This document shows positions 18,811 through 28,082 of a DNA stretch of 64,000 bases, piece after piece. Where the stretch lies: assembly GCF_016863275.1 (NCBI RefSeq), contig NZ_BOOO01000001.1, positions 310,001 through 374,000 on the forward strand, read 5' to 3'. The notes beneath the pieces were generated by a model. It had not been told where the DNA came from. It did no database searches and saw only the letters and a list, made by a program, of their open reading frames with translations. The stretch comes from Planotetraspora mira (lineage in GTDB: Bacteria; Actinomycetota; Actinomycetes; Streptosporangiales; Streptosporangiaceae). The position numbers and the translations under genes are program-made. Positions within the stretch are counted from its first letter, which is position 1. Each line of letters opens with the position of its first letter.

Positions 18811-19763
18811 GCCAGGTCCGGCGCGTCGTCGTCGACACCGACACCGGCATCGACGACGCCCACACCCTGCTGTATCTCGCCGGCCGCCCCGACGCGGAGA
18901 TCGTCGCCCTCACCTCGGTGTACGGCAACTGCGTCGAGGAGGACTCCACCCGGAACATCGGCTACGTGACCCGGCTGCTCGGCCTGGACGTCCCGATCGC
19001 CCGCGGAGCCGCTGCACCTCTCAAGGGCGACCCGCGCATCGCCGGTCACGTCCACGGCGGCGACGGCCTCGGCGACCGCGGCTACGACCGCCCGCTACCG
19101 GAGGTCACCGGCGAAACCGGGGCCGAACTGCTGGTACGGCTGGCGGCCGAGCGTCCCGGTGAACTCGACCTGCTCGCACTCGGCCCGCTGACCAACCTCG
19201 CCCTGGCGTTGCGGATCGACCCCGAGCTGTTCACCAGATACCGCTCCGTGGTGCTGATGGGCGGCTCCGGGCCGTACGCCGAGCCGGGAACCCTGCTGAT
19301 GATCGATGCCAACGTCAACAACGATCCCGAGGCGGCGCGGGCGGTGTTCTCCGCGCCCAGGAACGAGCTGGTGATGGTCGGGGTGAACGTCACGGGCGGG
19401 ACCATCCTCGGCGAGCACGCCATCGCGGCCCTCGGCGCGGCCGGCACTCCGCGATCCCGGTTCGCGAGCGAGATCCTCGAGGCCTACCTGGACTTCTATC
19501 AGAACGAGTGGGGCCGCCGGATCATCCCTCTGCATGATCCGCTGGCCGCCGGGATCCTCCTGGACCCGAGCTTCGCGACCGGGTGGGTAGACGGGCCCGT
19601 CAACGTGGTGACCGACGGGTTCCTGTCCCGGGCCCGCCTGATGCGGACCGTGAACGGCCTGCCGCCCGCCTTCCCCTACCATCCCGCTCCGGACACCCGG
19701 GTGATCACCCAGGTGGACGCCGCCCGTTTCGTCGCCGACTTCGTGGAGGTGCTGACCCAGTGA
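18807..19763 (+). CDS. Nucleoside hydrolase (IunH family)
   Basis: A 318-residue enzyme that splits nucleosides into base and sugar. The calcium-binding motif DTDTGIDDAHTLLYL is at residues 9-23. Further sites are VLMGGSGPY, NVNNDPEAARAVF (substrate-contact loop) and the catalytic His region IIPLHDPLAA. It sits between a nucleoside importer and mtnC/mtnB. Because no MTA nucleosidase (MtnN) or phosphorylase (MtnP) is present in the cluster, this enzyme may be the one that releases methylthioribose from methylthioadenosine, feeding MtnK. That substrate assignment is an inference; ordinary purine nucleosides are also possible. Confidence 0.9.
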   Translation: MSQVRRVVVDTDTGIDDAHTLLYLAGRPDAEIVALTSVYGNCVEEDSTRNIGYVTRLLGLDVPIARGAAAPLKGDPRIAGHVHGGDGLGDRGYDRPLPEVTGETGAELLVRLAAERPGELDLLALGPLTNLALALRIDPELFTRYRSVVLMGGSGPYAEPGTLLMIDANVNNDPEAARAVFSAPRNELVMVGVNVTGGTILGEHAIAALGAAGTPRSRFASEILEAYLDFYQNEWGRRIIPLHDPLAAGILLDPSFATGWVDGPVNVVTDGFLSRARLMRTVNGLPPAFPYHPAPDTRVITQVDAARFVADFVEVLTQ

Positions 19764-20458
19764 GCGAGATCCGATGGATCGTGCTCGACATCGAGGGCAC
19801 GACCAGCTCGACCGAGTCCGTCCATGTCGGGCTCTACGCCTACGCGCGGCCCCGGCTCGGGCCGTGGATCGACGGCCGTCCCGGCGACCCCGACGTCCGC
19901 TCCGCCGTCGCCCAGGTGAAGGCGGAAGCAGGCCTTCCGGAGGAGGCGGCGACCGCCGAGGTCGTCCGGGTGCTCCACGAGTGGATGGACGGAGACGTCA
20001 AGGCCACCCCGCTGAAGACGCTCCAGGGCCGGATCTGGGCGGAGGGCTTCGCGGCGGGAGAGCTCACCGCGCACTTCTTCCCCGACGTCGCGCCGGCCCT
20101 GCGGGCGTGGCACGAGGCCGGGCACAGGCTCGCCGTCTTCTCGTCCGGCTCGGTGGCGAGCCAGCGCCCCTGGTTCAGGCACACCGACGCCGGGGACCTC
20201 TCGACGCTGGTCGAGCGCCACTTCGACACCGTGAACGCCGGCCCCAAGCGCGAGCCCGCCTCTTACACCCGTATCGCCCAGGATCTCGGGGAGCCCGCCA
20301 CTCTGCTCTTCCTGTCCGACGTGCCCGCCGAGCTGGACGCGGCCGCCGCGGCAGGCTGGCGGACCACGGGCGTGCGCCGCCCGGGCGAGCCGAGCGCGGC
20401 GGCCGATTTCGGCCCTCACCCCGTCGTCACGTCGTTCGAGGAGGTGCGCGTCCGATGA
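19760..20458 (+). CDS. mtnC: Enolase-phosphatase E1
   Basis: Carries out the enolisation and dephosphorylation of 2,3-diketo-5-methylthiopentyl-1-phosphate to give acireductone, in the methionine salvage pathway. The 232-residue haloacid dehalogenase-fold protein has catalytic motif LDIEGTTSS at residues 8-16, the second motif FSSGSV, a lysine in AGPKRE and the acidic motif FLSDVPAELDAA. All are typical of E1. The GTG start overlaps the nucleoside hydrolase gene by 4 bp, and the stop overlaps mtnB by 4 bp. Confidence 0.93.
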   Translation: MSEIRWIVLDIEGTTSSTESVHVGLYAYARPRLGPWIDGRPGDPDVRSAVAQVKAEAGLPEEAATAEVVRVLHEWMDGDVKATPLKTLQGRIWAEGFAAGELTAHFFPDVAPALRAWHEAGHRLAVFSSGSVASQRPWFRHTDAGDLSTLVERHFDTVNAGPKREPASYTRIAQDLGEPATLLFLSDVPAELDAAAAAGWRTTGVRRPGEPSAAADFGPHPVVTSFEEVRVR

Positions 20459-21084
20459 CCGCTCCGCAACCGCTCACCGCCGGCCGCGTCTTCGAGGCGG
20501 GCGGACGGCTCGCCGCCGAGTCGGCCAGGTTCACCGGCTTCGGCTGGATGCGCGGCACGTCCGGCAACCTGTCCGAGGTCGTCACGAGGGAGCCGCTCCG
20601 GCTCGCCGTCACCGCCAGCGGCCTCGACAAGGGCGAGCTGACCGCCTCGGACGTCGCCGTCGTCGACCCGCAGGGCGACCCGGTCGCGGTCGAGGGCGTG
20701 CCGCCGCTGGTCCCCTCCGCCGAGGCGGGTCTGCACGCCCGCGTGGCCGCGCTCACGGGAGCCGGAGCGGTCGTGCACGTCCACGCGCTGAACGCCGTGG
20801 TCGCCGGGCACCGCTGGCCGGGCGGCGTCCTCCTGCGCGACGTGGAGACGCTGAAGGGCATCGGCAGGCTGGCGCACGACGACGAGGTCGTCATCCCGGT
20901 GATCCGCAACAGCCAGGACATGGCCGAACTGGGCGACTGGTTCGAGGCGGCGTACGACCCGCGGACCCCTGCCGTGATCGTCGCCTCCCACGGTCTGTAC
21001 GCCTGGGGATCCGACCTCAAGAAGGCCAGGCACGTGACGGAGTGCGTCGAGTGGCTGCTCTCCTACGCCCTGGCCGTCGGCTGA
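20455..21084 (+). CDS. mtnB: Methylthioribulose-1-phosphate dehydratase
   Basis: Removes water from 5-methylthioribulose-1-phosphate. The 209-residue class II aldolase-fold protein has the MtnB signature GWMRGTSGNLSEV, the zinc ligands in VHVHALNAVVAGH and a C-terminal His in ASHGLYAWG. The fold is shared with 5-deoxyribulose-1-phosphate aldolase (DrdA), but the adjacent mtnC and nearby mtnD favour MtnB. Its TGA directly abuts the complementary stop of mtnK on the other strand, with no intervening bases. Confidence 0.9.
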   Translation: MTAPQPLTAGRVFEAGGRLAAESARFTGFGWMRGTSGNLSEVVTREPLRLAVTASGLDKGELTASDVAVVDPQGDPVAVEGVPPLVPSAEAGLHARVAALTGAGAVVHVHALNAVVAGHRWPGGVLLRDVETLKGIGRLAHDDEVVIPVIRNSQDMAELGDWFEAAYDPRTPAVIVASHGLYAWGSDLKKARHVTECVEWLLSYALAVG

Positions 21085-22317
21085 TCAGGACTCGCCGGCG
21101 AGTGCGTCTCCCACCCGGTCGAAGAGCGCGCCGGGGCCTTCCGTGGCCGCGCCTTCGACCAGCAGGAGCCTGGCCGCCCTGAGCACGCCGCGGATGGCCG
21201 TCACCCGGAGGTCCTCCGGGAGGGTCTCGATGTCGGCGACCCGGGAGAAGCCGATGACCCTGCGCGCGGCCTTCGCCGCGCCCGCCGCCACGGCGTCGCC
21301 GTACACGCCGGACAGGAAGCCCTCGAGGACGCCGTCGCCGTACACCCGGGGATCGGCGCGGCCCGGCCACAACGCCGCGAACTCCGCGCGGAACGCCGCC
21401 CAGGCCTCCTCCGCCAGGCCGAGGACCCACGTGGCGTGCTCGTCGTCGCCGAGCGCGCGCGCCCGGGCGGCGGCCAGCACGAAGTTGCCCCACAGCGCCC
21501 CGATGTCGAAGCCGACGGGACCGTAGAAGGCGAACTCGACGTCGAACGCCCGCGTCGAGCGGGCCCTGCCCGGCTCCTCGGCGCGGACGAGCACGGAACC
21601 GGTGTGGAGGTCGCCGTGGATGAGCGCCTCGGCGTGCGTCATGAACGCCAGCTTGGCCATGCCGATGGCGGTCCTGACGCGGGGATCGCCCGCGTAGTCG
21701 GCGACGTCCTGCGCGTTCGCGGGAAGGATCTTGTTGTGCTCGTGCCGGATGTACGGCTCGGTGAAGACGAGGTCCTCGGTGATCTCGCAGAGCTCGGGGT
21801 TGACGGACGCGGCCACGGCCGCCTTGTGCGCCTCGGCGCCCAGCCCGAAGACCGACGTGCCGAACGCCACCCGCGCCACGTAGTGACCGAGGTCGGTGGC
21901 CGCCCCCTCGTGCCGCAGCCCCTCGTTGAGCGCGCCGCGCCACACCCGGTGATCGGACAGGTCCTCGATCGCCACCACGTGCCGGGCGTCGTCGGCGTCG
22001 TAGATCGCCGGGACGAGCCCGGGCGCGGCGGAACCGTGCGCCCGCAGCGCCTGGGCCTCGAACCGGTTGCGCTCGGGAGTGATCGGCCAGGTCGGGTCGA
22101 TCCGCACCCACGGCAGGGCCTGCTTGAGCACGAGGTTCCCGCCGGACGACTCCACGACGAACACCAGGTTCATGTTGCCGTCGCCGACGTCGCGGACCCG
22201 GGTGATCTGCGCGGGATCGATCAGGCCGCGCAGCGCGGGACGCTCCGCGATGTAGCGGGGGACGGTCTCGACCGTGAGGATCTCGTAGGCCTGCTCGGCC
22301 TCGACGGCGGCGGTCAC
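21085..22317 (-). CDS. mtnK: S-methyl-5-thioribose kinase
   Basis: Phosphorylates methylthioribose at O1 using ATP, the entry step for free methylthioribose. The 410-residue protein has the choline/aminoglycoside-kinase-like fold with VRDVGDGNMNLVFVV (nucleotide loop), HGDLHTGSVLV (catalytic loop) and FDVEFAFYGPVGFDIG (metal-binding Asp and the MtnK-specific glycine stretch). I chose the GTG at 22317, which overlaps the permease stop by 4 bp and gives a standard N terminus (TAAVEAEQAYEILT). It is the last gene of an operon whose first three genes are a sugar ABC importer, suggesting direct import of methylthioribose. Confidence 0.93.
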   Translation of the reverse strand: MTAAVEAEQAYEILTVETVPRYIAERPALRGLIDPAQITRVRDVGDGNMNLVFVVESSGGNLVLKQALPWVRIDPTWPITPERNRFEAQALRAHGSAAPGLVPAIYDADDARHVVAIEDLSDHRVWRGALNEGLRHEGAATDLGHYVARVAFGTSVFGLGAEAHKAAVAASVNPELCEITEDLVFTEPYIRHEHNKILPANAQDVADYAGDPRVRTAIGMAKLAFMTHAEALIHGDLHTGSVLVRAEEPGRARSTRAFDVEFAFYGPVGFDIGALWGNFVLAAARARALGDDEHATWVLGLAEEAWAAFRAEFAALWPGRADPRVYGDGVLEGFLSGVYGDAVAAGAAKAARRVIGFSRVADIETLPEDLRVTAIRGVLRAARLLLVEGAATEGPGALFDRVGDALAGES

Positions 22318-23369
22318 CTGTCGCTCCTTTCCCGACGTCCGGTGTAGCTCAGCACGAGCGCGCCGACGAGCAGCGCCCCCTGGACGAAGGTCTGCGTGTA
22401 GTAGGGCGCGTTGAGCATGGTCAGGCCGTTGATCAGGACACCGATGAACAGGGCGCCGACGACGGTCCCGAGTGCGTTGGGCCGGTTGGCCCCGAGGACG
22501 GCGAAGCCGATGAGGGCCGCCGCCACGCTCTGCAGCAGGTACGGGTCGCCCGCGCCGACGTCCCCCCTGCCGAGTCTGGCCGACAGCAGGATGCCGCCGA
22601 GGGCGGCGCACAGCCCGGAGATCGCGTAGGCCAGGGCGCGGTAGCGGGCGACCCGCACGCCGGCGAGCCGCGCCGCCTCGGCGTTGCCGCCGATGGCGTA
22701 CAGCGCCCGACCCCATCGGGTGTGGTTGAGGAACACGTACACCGCCGCGGCGAGCACGGCGAAGACGATGACGGGTACGGGCACGGACGCGACCGTGCCG
22801 CCGCCGAGCCAGACGAAGCCCTCCGTGTAGCGGCCGGGGGCGGGCGCCCCGGCGACCGTCATGCCCGCGGAGACCGACTGGCCCGAGGTGACGATGAGGG
22901 CCAGGCCCTGGAACAGGAACATGGTCCCGAGGGTGGCGACCAGGTCGGGCACCTTCGCCACCACGGTGAGCAGCACGTTGACCGCCGCGACGACCAGGCC
23001 GGCGGCCAGGCCCACGGCGATCGCCGTCCCGCCGGTGAGGTTGAAGCGCACCATCGTCAGGGCGGTCACCATGACGACGAAGCCGACGCACGCCCCCGCG
23101 GACAGGTCGAACCCGCCCGTGGTCATCGAGACGGTCACCCCGAGCGCGACCACGCCGACGACCGCCACCGACTGCAACACGATCATGCTGTTGCCGTACG
23201 TGGCGAAGGCCGGGTTGAGGGCGGCGAAGACGGGCAGCAGCACGATGAGCAGGACGACCAGCCCGAACCGGCGGGCCGCGGCTGCGACCCGCTCCGGCAC
23301 GCGCGCGGCGACGGGCGCCTCCTGGGGCCCGGCGGACGGGGAGGGCACGGAGGTCTCCTGGGCCGTCAT
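22314..23369 (-). CDS. Ribose-type ABC importer permease (putative methylthioribose transporter)
   Basis: A 351-residue permease of the RbsC family (BPD_transp_2) with about nine membrane segments. Typical features are VSMTTGGFDLSAGACVGF and LYAIGGNAEAARLAGVRV (the ATPase-coupling loop). A cytoplasmic N-terminal tail of about 35 residues is rich in Ala and Pro. Strong ribosome site (GGGAGGA). Only one permease gene is present, so it would act as a homodimer as in ribose importers. Position between the ATPase and mtnK suggests methylthioribose as cargo. Confidence 0.9.
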   Translation of the reverse strand: MTAQETSVPSPSAGPQEAPVAARVPERVAAAARRFGLVVLLIVLLPVFAALNPAFATYGNSMIVLQSVAVVGVVALGVTVSMTTGGFDLSAGACVGFVVMVTALTMVRFNLTGGTAIAVGLAAGLVVAAVNVLLTVVAKVPDLVATLGTMFLFQGLALIVTSGQSVSAGMTVAGAPAPGRYTEGFVWLGGGTVASVPVPVIVFAVLAAAVYVFLNHTRWGRALYAIGGNAEAARLAGVRVARYRALAYAISGLCAALGGILLSARLGRGDVGAGDPYLLQSVAAALIGFAVLGANRPNALGTVVGALFIGVLINGLTMLNAPYYTQTFVQGALLVGALVLSYTGRRERSDR

Positions 23370-23403
23370 GCCGTCCTCCCGCGCGTCCGGGCACCACGCG
23401 CGG

Positions 23404-24927
23404 TCATGCCGCCGCTCCCGACATCAGCGTGGCGAGCCGTCCGGCGGTGGCGTCCCCTGCGCGGATCTCTCCGGCCAGGTTCCCCTCGTGCAGCACCAGG
23501 ATCCGCCCGGCGAGTTCGACGACCTCCTGCGGGTCGGACGACGCGACGATCACGCCCATTCCGGCCGAGTGCTCCGCGAGGGTGCGGCCGATGTCGGCGC
23601 GTGCCCCCACGTCCACGCCCCGGAACGGCTCATCAAGGATCAGCAGCCGGGGCGACGCCTCCAGCCAGCGCCCGACGACGACCTTCTGCTGGTTGCCACC
23701 GGACAGGGTCTCGATGGGCGCGTCGACACCGGGCCCCCGGACCCCGAACCGCTCGATCACCGCCGCGGCCGAGCCGTACTCCGAACGCCGGGAAAGCAGG
23801 CCCGAGCGGCTGTGCTGCCGGAGCCGGGGAAGCGTGACATGGGCCCTGACCGACCAGCCCGGCACGATCGCCTGGGCGGACCGCTCCTCGGCCGCGAACG
23901 CGACCCCCGCCTTCACCGCCGCGTGCGGATCACGCGGCCGGTACGGCAGGCCGTCGAGCAGCAGGCCGCCCGACTGGAGCGGGCGGGCTCCGTAGAACTG
24001 CTCGAGCAACTCGGTCTTGCCCGAGCCGACGAGCCCGACCACGCCCAGGATCTCCCCGGGGCGGACCTCGACGTCGAAGGGCTCGCCACCTGGCCTGGTC
24101 CGGACTCCGGCCGCCACGAGCACCGGGGTCGCGGCCTGATCCGCGACGGCACGGGAGCCGGCGCCGTCCACCGGGCCGGCGTGCGCGAGGTCGCCCAGCA
24201 TCGCCTCGACGACGGCCGTCCGGTCGACGGGAGCGGCGAACGTCCTTCGCACCCGCCCGTCGCGGAGCACGACGACCCGATGGCACAGGTCCTCGATCTC
24301 GGCCAGCCGGTGGGAGACGTACAGCACGGCGACTCCGGCCGCGGCCATCTCCTTGACGATGTCCAGCAGCAGGCCGGCCTCCACCGTCGAGAGCGTCGAG
24401 GTCGGCTCGTCGAGGATGAGCAGCCGGGGCCGTCTCGACACCGCGCGGGCGATGACGATCCGCTGGCGGTCGCTCGCGGACAACGTCTCCACCGGGGCGT
24501 CGAGCGGCGCGTCCAGCCGTACGGCGGCGGCCACCTCGCGGGCCTCGGCGTTGGTCCTGGCCCGGGTGGTGAACCAGCCCGCGCCCTTGCGGCTCAGCGA
24601 GTCGAGGGTGAGGTTCTCCGCCACGGTCGTGCCGAAGACCACCCCGTCGTCGATGTTCTGGTGCACCGTCTGCACACCGGCGGCGAGCGCGTCGAGCGGG
24701 CCCGCGTGCCGGACGGCCCGGCCGTCGAGCCGCATCGTGCCCGAGGTGGGCTGGGCGGCTCCCGACAGCACCTTGATCAGCGTTGACTTGCCCGCGCCGT
24801 TCGTGCCGATCAGCCCGACGATCTCGCCCGGGCCGATCTCGAGGGTCACCTCCCGCAGTGCCCATGTCGCGCCGTACCTCTTGGACACCCCCGACACCGA
24901 CACGACCGGCTCGGCGGCCTCGGTCAC
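23404..24927 (-). CDS. Ribose-type ABC importer ATPase (two domains)
   Basis: A 507-residue RbsA-like double ATPase. Domain 1 has Walker [10 protein letters not shown] near residue 43, a variant signature [15 protein letters not shown] and Walker [11 protein letters not shown]. Domain 2 has GLVGSGKTE and the full signature LSGGNQQKV. The GTG at 24927 overlaps the binding-protein stop by 4 bp and places the family start ([17 protein letters not shown]) at residue 9. The frame is open for another 500 bp upstream, but that stretch lies over the binding-protein gene. Energises uptake of a pentose-like sugar, probably methylthioribose. Confidence 0.92.
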   Translation of the reverse strand: MTEAAEPVVSVSGVSKRYGATWALREVTLEIGPGEIVGLIGTNGAGKSTLIKVLSGAAQPTSGTMRLDGRAVRHAGPLDALAAGVQTVHQNIDDGVVFGTTVAENLTLDSLSRKGAGWFTTRARTNAEAREVAAAVRLDAPLDAPVETLSASDRQRIVIARAVSRRPRLLILDEPTSTLSTVEAGLLLDIVKEMAAAGVAVLYVSHRLAEIEDLCHRVVVLRDGRVRRTFAAPVDRTAVVEAMLGDLAHAGPVDGAGSRAVADQAATPVLVAAGVRTRPGGEPFDVEVRPGEILGVVGLVGSGKTELLEQFYGARPLQSGGLLLDGLPYRPRDPHAAVKAGVAFAAEERSAQAIVPGWSVRAHVTLPRLRQHSRSGLLSRRSEYGSAAAVIERFGVRGPGVDAPIETLSGGNQQKVVVGRWLEASPRLLILDEPFRGVDVGARADIGRTLAEHSAGMGVIVASSDPQEVVELAGRILVLHEGNLAGEIRAGDATAGRLATLMSGAAA

Positions 24928-26009
24928 GACGCGGCCCAGGGCACCCGCGCCACGTCGGGGGTCAGCAGGTCGGGGACGGCCGTGACGAGCTGCTGGATGT
25001 TGCCGATCCCGCCGTCGCGCAGCTGCTTTTGAGTGATGAGCGCGGGAGGCACCTCGAGCGTGTGGTCCACCTGCTGACCGGCGACCAGGAGGGCCGCGGC
25101 GCGCACGGCGATGCGTCCCACGTTCGAGGCGTCGGCCGCGGAGGTGGCGACCCACGGGCTGCCCGGCTCCGTCATGACGCCGATGTCGGCCGTGGAGACG
25201 TCGGCGCCGTAGACCTTGACCTTGTCCTGCAGGCCCAGCTCCTTGACGGCCAAAGTGGCGCCCTTGGCGAACTCGTCGTACGGCGCGAAGATCGCCTTCA
25301 CTCCCGGGTTGGCGGTCAGCGCGGCCTTGGCCTGGTCGGCCACGGCCGCGGCCGTGGAGTTGTTCACCACGCCGATCTGGGCGACCTGCTTGATCCCGGG
25401 GTTGTCCTTCTTGAACTGGGTCCACGTCTCGTTGCGGTGGTCGAGCGCGGCGTAGCCCGCGACGTACACGTAGATGACGTCGCCGGAACCTCCCGTGTCC
25501 GCCTTGAGCACGCCGAGCCCCTGCTCGGCGATCGCGTGGTCGTCCTGCGAGATCGCGACGGCGTCCGGCGATCCGGGGTCGACGTCGTAGGCCACGAGCG
25601 GGATGCCCGCGGACACGGCCTTCTTGATCGTCGGCTGGACCGTCTCGGCGAACCCGTGGTCGACGATGATCGCGTCAGGCTTGCGGCCGATCGCCTGCTC
25701 CAGGTTGAGCGCCTGCTTGTCGTTGTTGCCGTCGCCGCTGGAGACGTCCAGCTTCACGTTCAGGGCCTCGGCCTCGGCCTGGGCTCCGGCGAGCCACTGC
25801 TCGAAGTAGTCCCCGGAGGAGAGCTGCCGTACAAGGGATATCTCGACCCCGCCGGAGGCGAACTTCGCGGGGACCGGCGCCGCCGGGCTCGCCGCGGCGG
25901 AGGAGGTCGCGCTGGGGACGGCCGTCGTGGCCGTGGAGGAGGTTCCCTGGGAGCAACCGGCGAGCACGAGGACGCCGGCGACCGCTCCGAGGACTCTTAC
26001 GGGGATCAC
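24924..26009 (-). CDS. Sugar-binding lipoprotein of ribose-type ABC importer
   Basis: A 361-residue periplasmic-binding-protein-like lipoprotein (Peripla_BP_4 type). The signal ends in the lipobox LAGC with acceptor Cys19, then a Ser/Thr/Ala linker of about 30 residues. The binding domain includes [24 protein letters not shown] and [16 protein letters not shown], as in ribose/autoinducer-2 binding proteins. First gene of the four-gene minus-strand operon ending in mtnK; it diverges from mtnD across a 96-bp gap that holds a palindrome. Cargo is inferred from context. Confidence 0.9.
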   Translation of the reverse strand: MIPVRVLGAVAGVLVLAGCSQGTSSTATTAVPSATSSAAASPAAPVPAKFASGGVEISLVRQLSSGDYFEQWLAGAQAEAEALNVKLDVSSGDGNNDKQALNLEQAIGRKPDAIIVDHGFAETVQPTIKKAVSAGIPLVAYDVDPGSPDAVAISQDDHAIAEQGLGVLKADTGGSGDVIYVYVAGYAALDHRNETWTQFKKDNPGIKQVAQIGVVNNSTAAAVADQAKAALTANPGVKAIFAPYDEFAKGATLAVKELGLQDKVKVYGADVSTADIGVMTEPGSPWVATSAADASNVGRIAVRAAALLVAGQQVDHTLEVPPALITQKQLRDGGIGNIQQLVTAVPDLLTPDVARVPWAAS

Positions 26010-26051
26010 ATCGGGGAGGATATGCAGCTAGAAGCCGATTGTCCACTATTC

Positions 26052-26061
26052 ATACATGTAT
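26052..26061. promoter_or_regulatory. Palindrome in the mtnD/transporter divergent promoter
   Basis: ATACATGTAT is a perfect 10-bp palindrome in the AT-rich 96-bp gap between the divergent transporter-mtnK operon and mtnD. It is well placed to control both sets of genes. The regulator is unknown and none is encoded nearby. Confidence 0.4.
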
Positions 26062-26105
26062 ACCCGGATTTGTGGAGAACGACACTGTCGGCGCAGAATC
26101 GGGGC

Positions 26106-26696
26106 ATGACATTTCTGACGGTGTACACCGAGGACGACGTCCCCCAGACGGTGCTCGAGACCGAGGACGCGAGCGAGATCGCCGCGGCGCTGAAGGAGAT
26201 CGACGTACGGCTGCGCCATTGGGGGGTCGTCGAGGACCTGGTGGCGGGAGCCGACCAGGAGCGGATCCTCGACGCCTACCGCGCCGAGGTGGAGCGGGTG
26301 GTGGCCGAGGAGGGCTACACCTTCGTCGACGTCTCGCAGTTGCACCCCGAGGACGACCCGCAATGGCCGGAGAAGGCCGCCGCGGCCCGGGGGAAGTTCC
26401 TCTCCGAGCACACCCACGACGACGACGAGGTCCGTTTCTTCGTCGGCGGCTCCGGCATCTTCTACCTACGCGCGGCGGGCAGGGTGCACGCGGTGTTGTG
26501 CGAGGCCGGCGACCTGCTCAACGTGCCGAAGAACACCACCCACTGGTTCGACATGGGAACCGCGCCGGACTTCACCGCCATCCGGTTCTTCCACGACGAC
26601 GACGGCTGGGTCGGCAACTTCACCGGCGACCCCATCGCCGCCAGGATCCCCGACTACGACGCCATCGCCGCCCGCCGCGCCGCCGTCCGGGGCTGA
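26106..26696 (+). CDS. mtnD: Acireductone dioxygenase
   Basis: Oxidises acireductone with O2 to 4-methylthio-2-oxobutanoate and formate, the step before transamination to methionine (nickel forms give an off-pathway product). The 196-residue cupin has metal ligands in [16 protein letters not shown] and the second His in [12 protein letters not shown]. The ATG at 26106 matches the family start ([11 protein letters not shown]). It stands opposite the transporter-mtnK operon, sharing the divergent promoter gap. No MtnE transaminase follows. Confidence 0.94.
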   Translation: MTFLTVYTEDDVPQTVLETEDASEIAAALKEIDVRLRHWGVVEDLVAGADQERILDAYRAEVERVVAEEGYTFVDVSQLHPEDDPQWPEKAAAARGKFLSEHTHDDDEVRFFVGGSGIFYLRAAGRVHAVLCEAGDLLNVPKNTTHWFDMGTAPDFTAIRFFHDDDGWVGNFTGDPIAARIPDYDAIAARRAAVRG

Positions 26697-26713
26697 CGCG
26701 GCGCCCGCCCCGG

Positions 26714-27949
26714 TCAGCTGTACGGCCCGGGCTTCGGCAGCGTGCCGTTGAGCGCGTGGTCACCCACTTCGCGCAACTTGTAGGCGATCGGGTCGTGCAG
26801 GGTGTGCGTACGGGCGTCCCGCCAGTAGCGGTCGAATCCCGCACCCGAGCCTGTGGCCCGCGCCCCCATCAGATCGTAGATCCGGGTGGTCACGTCGAGG
26901 ACGGCACGCTGGGCGACGACCTTGGCCGTCGAGATCGCGAGCGCCGTCTCCCCCCGCTCATCAGGCGTCAGTTCCGCGCCCCTGCCCACGGCCCGGTCGA
27001 AGGCCGTGCGCGCCCGCTCCGCGAGGGCGTCGGCCGCCGCGGTCTGGGCGGCGAGGTCTCCGTAGGCCTCCAGGATGTAGGGGTCCTGGGCCGCGGACTC
27101 GACGCCGCTTCCCGTCCACGGCCGTGACTTCGTCCGGGTGTAACCGGCCGCGGCGGCGAGCGCGCCCTGGGCGATGCCGACGTAGAGGTGCACGAAGACG
27201 ATCTGGAAGCCCGGCACGACCAGGCTCTGGTACGGCGCCGCCGACTCCTCGCTCGACGGCACCCGCCCGACCACCCAGTCCGCGGGGACCCGGGCCCCGT
27301 CGAACTCGACGCTGCCGCTGGCGGACCTGCGGACCCCGAGCGCGTTCCAGTCGTCGGCGTGCCGCACCCCGTCCGCCCGGCCGTCGACGACCACCATGAC
27401 CTTGCCGCCGGTCTCCGCCGCACCCTGCGCCGCCGACCCGGTGCCACCCTCCACAGTGCCGCTGACCACGATCCGGTCGGCGACCTGCGCGCCCGTGGCG
27501 AACCCCTTCCGCCCTCGCACCAGGAAACCGTCTTCATGCGGAGACAGGACGAGCCCGGGATCGCGCGGATTGCTCGCTCCGCCCCAGAACCATCCCTCGC
27601 CGGTGGTGCCGCGCTGCGCCCGCTCGGCGAGCGCCGGGTTGTCGTAGTGGGACAACCGCCACAGATGGAGGTGGTGGTAGCCGAGGAGCATCGCGGCCGA
27701 CGCGTCGGCCCTCGCGAGGATCCGCACGGCCTCGAGCACGGTGCTCCACGGCTCGCCCGCGCCGCCGCGCTCCTCGGGGACCAGCAGGCCCAGCAGGCCG
27801 GACTCCTTGAGCAGCGCGATCTCGGAAGCGGGAGCGGAGCCGGCCGCGTCACGGCCGGCGACGTCGTCCGCCAGCGCCGCCGCGAGGTCGTCCGCCACGG
27901 CGAGCCGGCGGGCCGTGCCCGCGGACCGCTCGGTGAAAGTGGGCGTCAT
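26714..27949 (-). CDS. DszC/SfnB-like acyl-CoA dehydrogenase-fold flavin monooxygenase
   Basis: A 411-residue acyl-CoA dehydrogenase-fold protein. Features: GLLGLLVPEERGGAG in the N-terminal helical domain, GWFWGGASNPRDPG and RKGFATGAQVADRIVVSG in the central beta domain, and a long C-terminal helical bundle with MGARATGSGAGFDRYWRDARTHTLHDP. The lack of a clear catalytic Glu and the C-terminal ARxxGxxxGxDRYWRDxRTHxLHDP are typical of the DszC/SfnB group. These use reduced flavin and O2 on organosulfur compounds such as sulfones or dibenzothiophene. Position next to mtnD supports a sulfur-scavenging role; the substrate is unknown. Confidence 0.85.
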   Translation of the reverse strand: MTPTFTERSAGTARRLAVADDLAAALADDVAGRDAAGSAPASEIALLKESGLLGLLVPEERGGAGEPWSTVLEAVRILARADASAAMLLGYHHLHLWRLSHYDNPALAERAQRGTTGEGWFWGGASNPRDPGLVLSPHEDGFLVRGRKGFATGAQVADRIVVSGTVEGGTGSAAQGAAETGGKVMVVVDGRADGVRHADDWNALGVRRSASGSVEFDGARVPADWVVGRVPSSEESAAPYQSLVVPGFQIVFVHLYVGIAQGALAAAAGYTRTKSRPWTGSGVESAAQDPYILEAYGDLAAQTAAADALAERARTAFDRAVGRGAELTPDERGETALAISTAKVVAQRAVLDVTTRIYDLMGARATGSGAGFDRYWRDARTHTLHDPIAYKLREVGDHALNGTLPKPGPYS

Positions 27950-27970
27950 CGTCAGAGATCTTCCGTAAAG

Positions 27971-27984
27971 TTCCTAATTCCTAC
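27971..27984 (-). promoter_or_regulatory. Direct repeat upstream of the sulfur monooxygenase gene
   Basis: On the minus strand TAGGAATTAGGAAC contains two TAGGAA units 7 bp apart, about 25 bp before the ATG of the monooxygenase gene. It lies in an AT-rich promoter patch and could be an operator. The binding protein is unknown. Confidence 0.35.
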
Positions 27985-28082
27985 CTGAATGCCGTAAATA
28001 TACCGGTGTCGCATTCCCGGGGCCTGCCGCGCCTCCCCAGGCGGTGCGGGCGCGCCAATTGTCGGTCGGACTCCCTAAGGTC

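Noticed and set aside
20455-21084. 5-deoxyribulose-phosphate aldolase instead of MtnB
   Set aside because: GWMRGTSGNLS and linkage to mtnC and mtnD favour the dehydratase, though the two share a fold.
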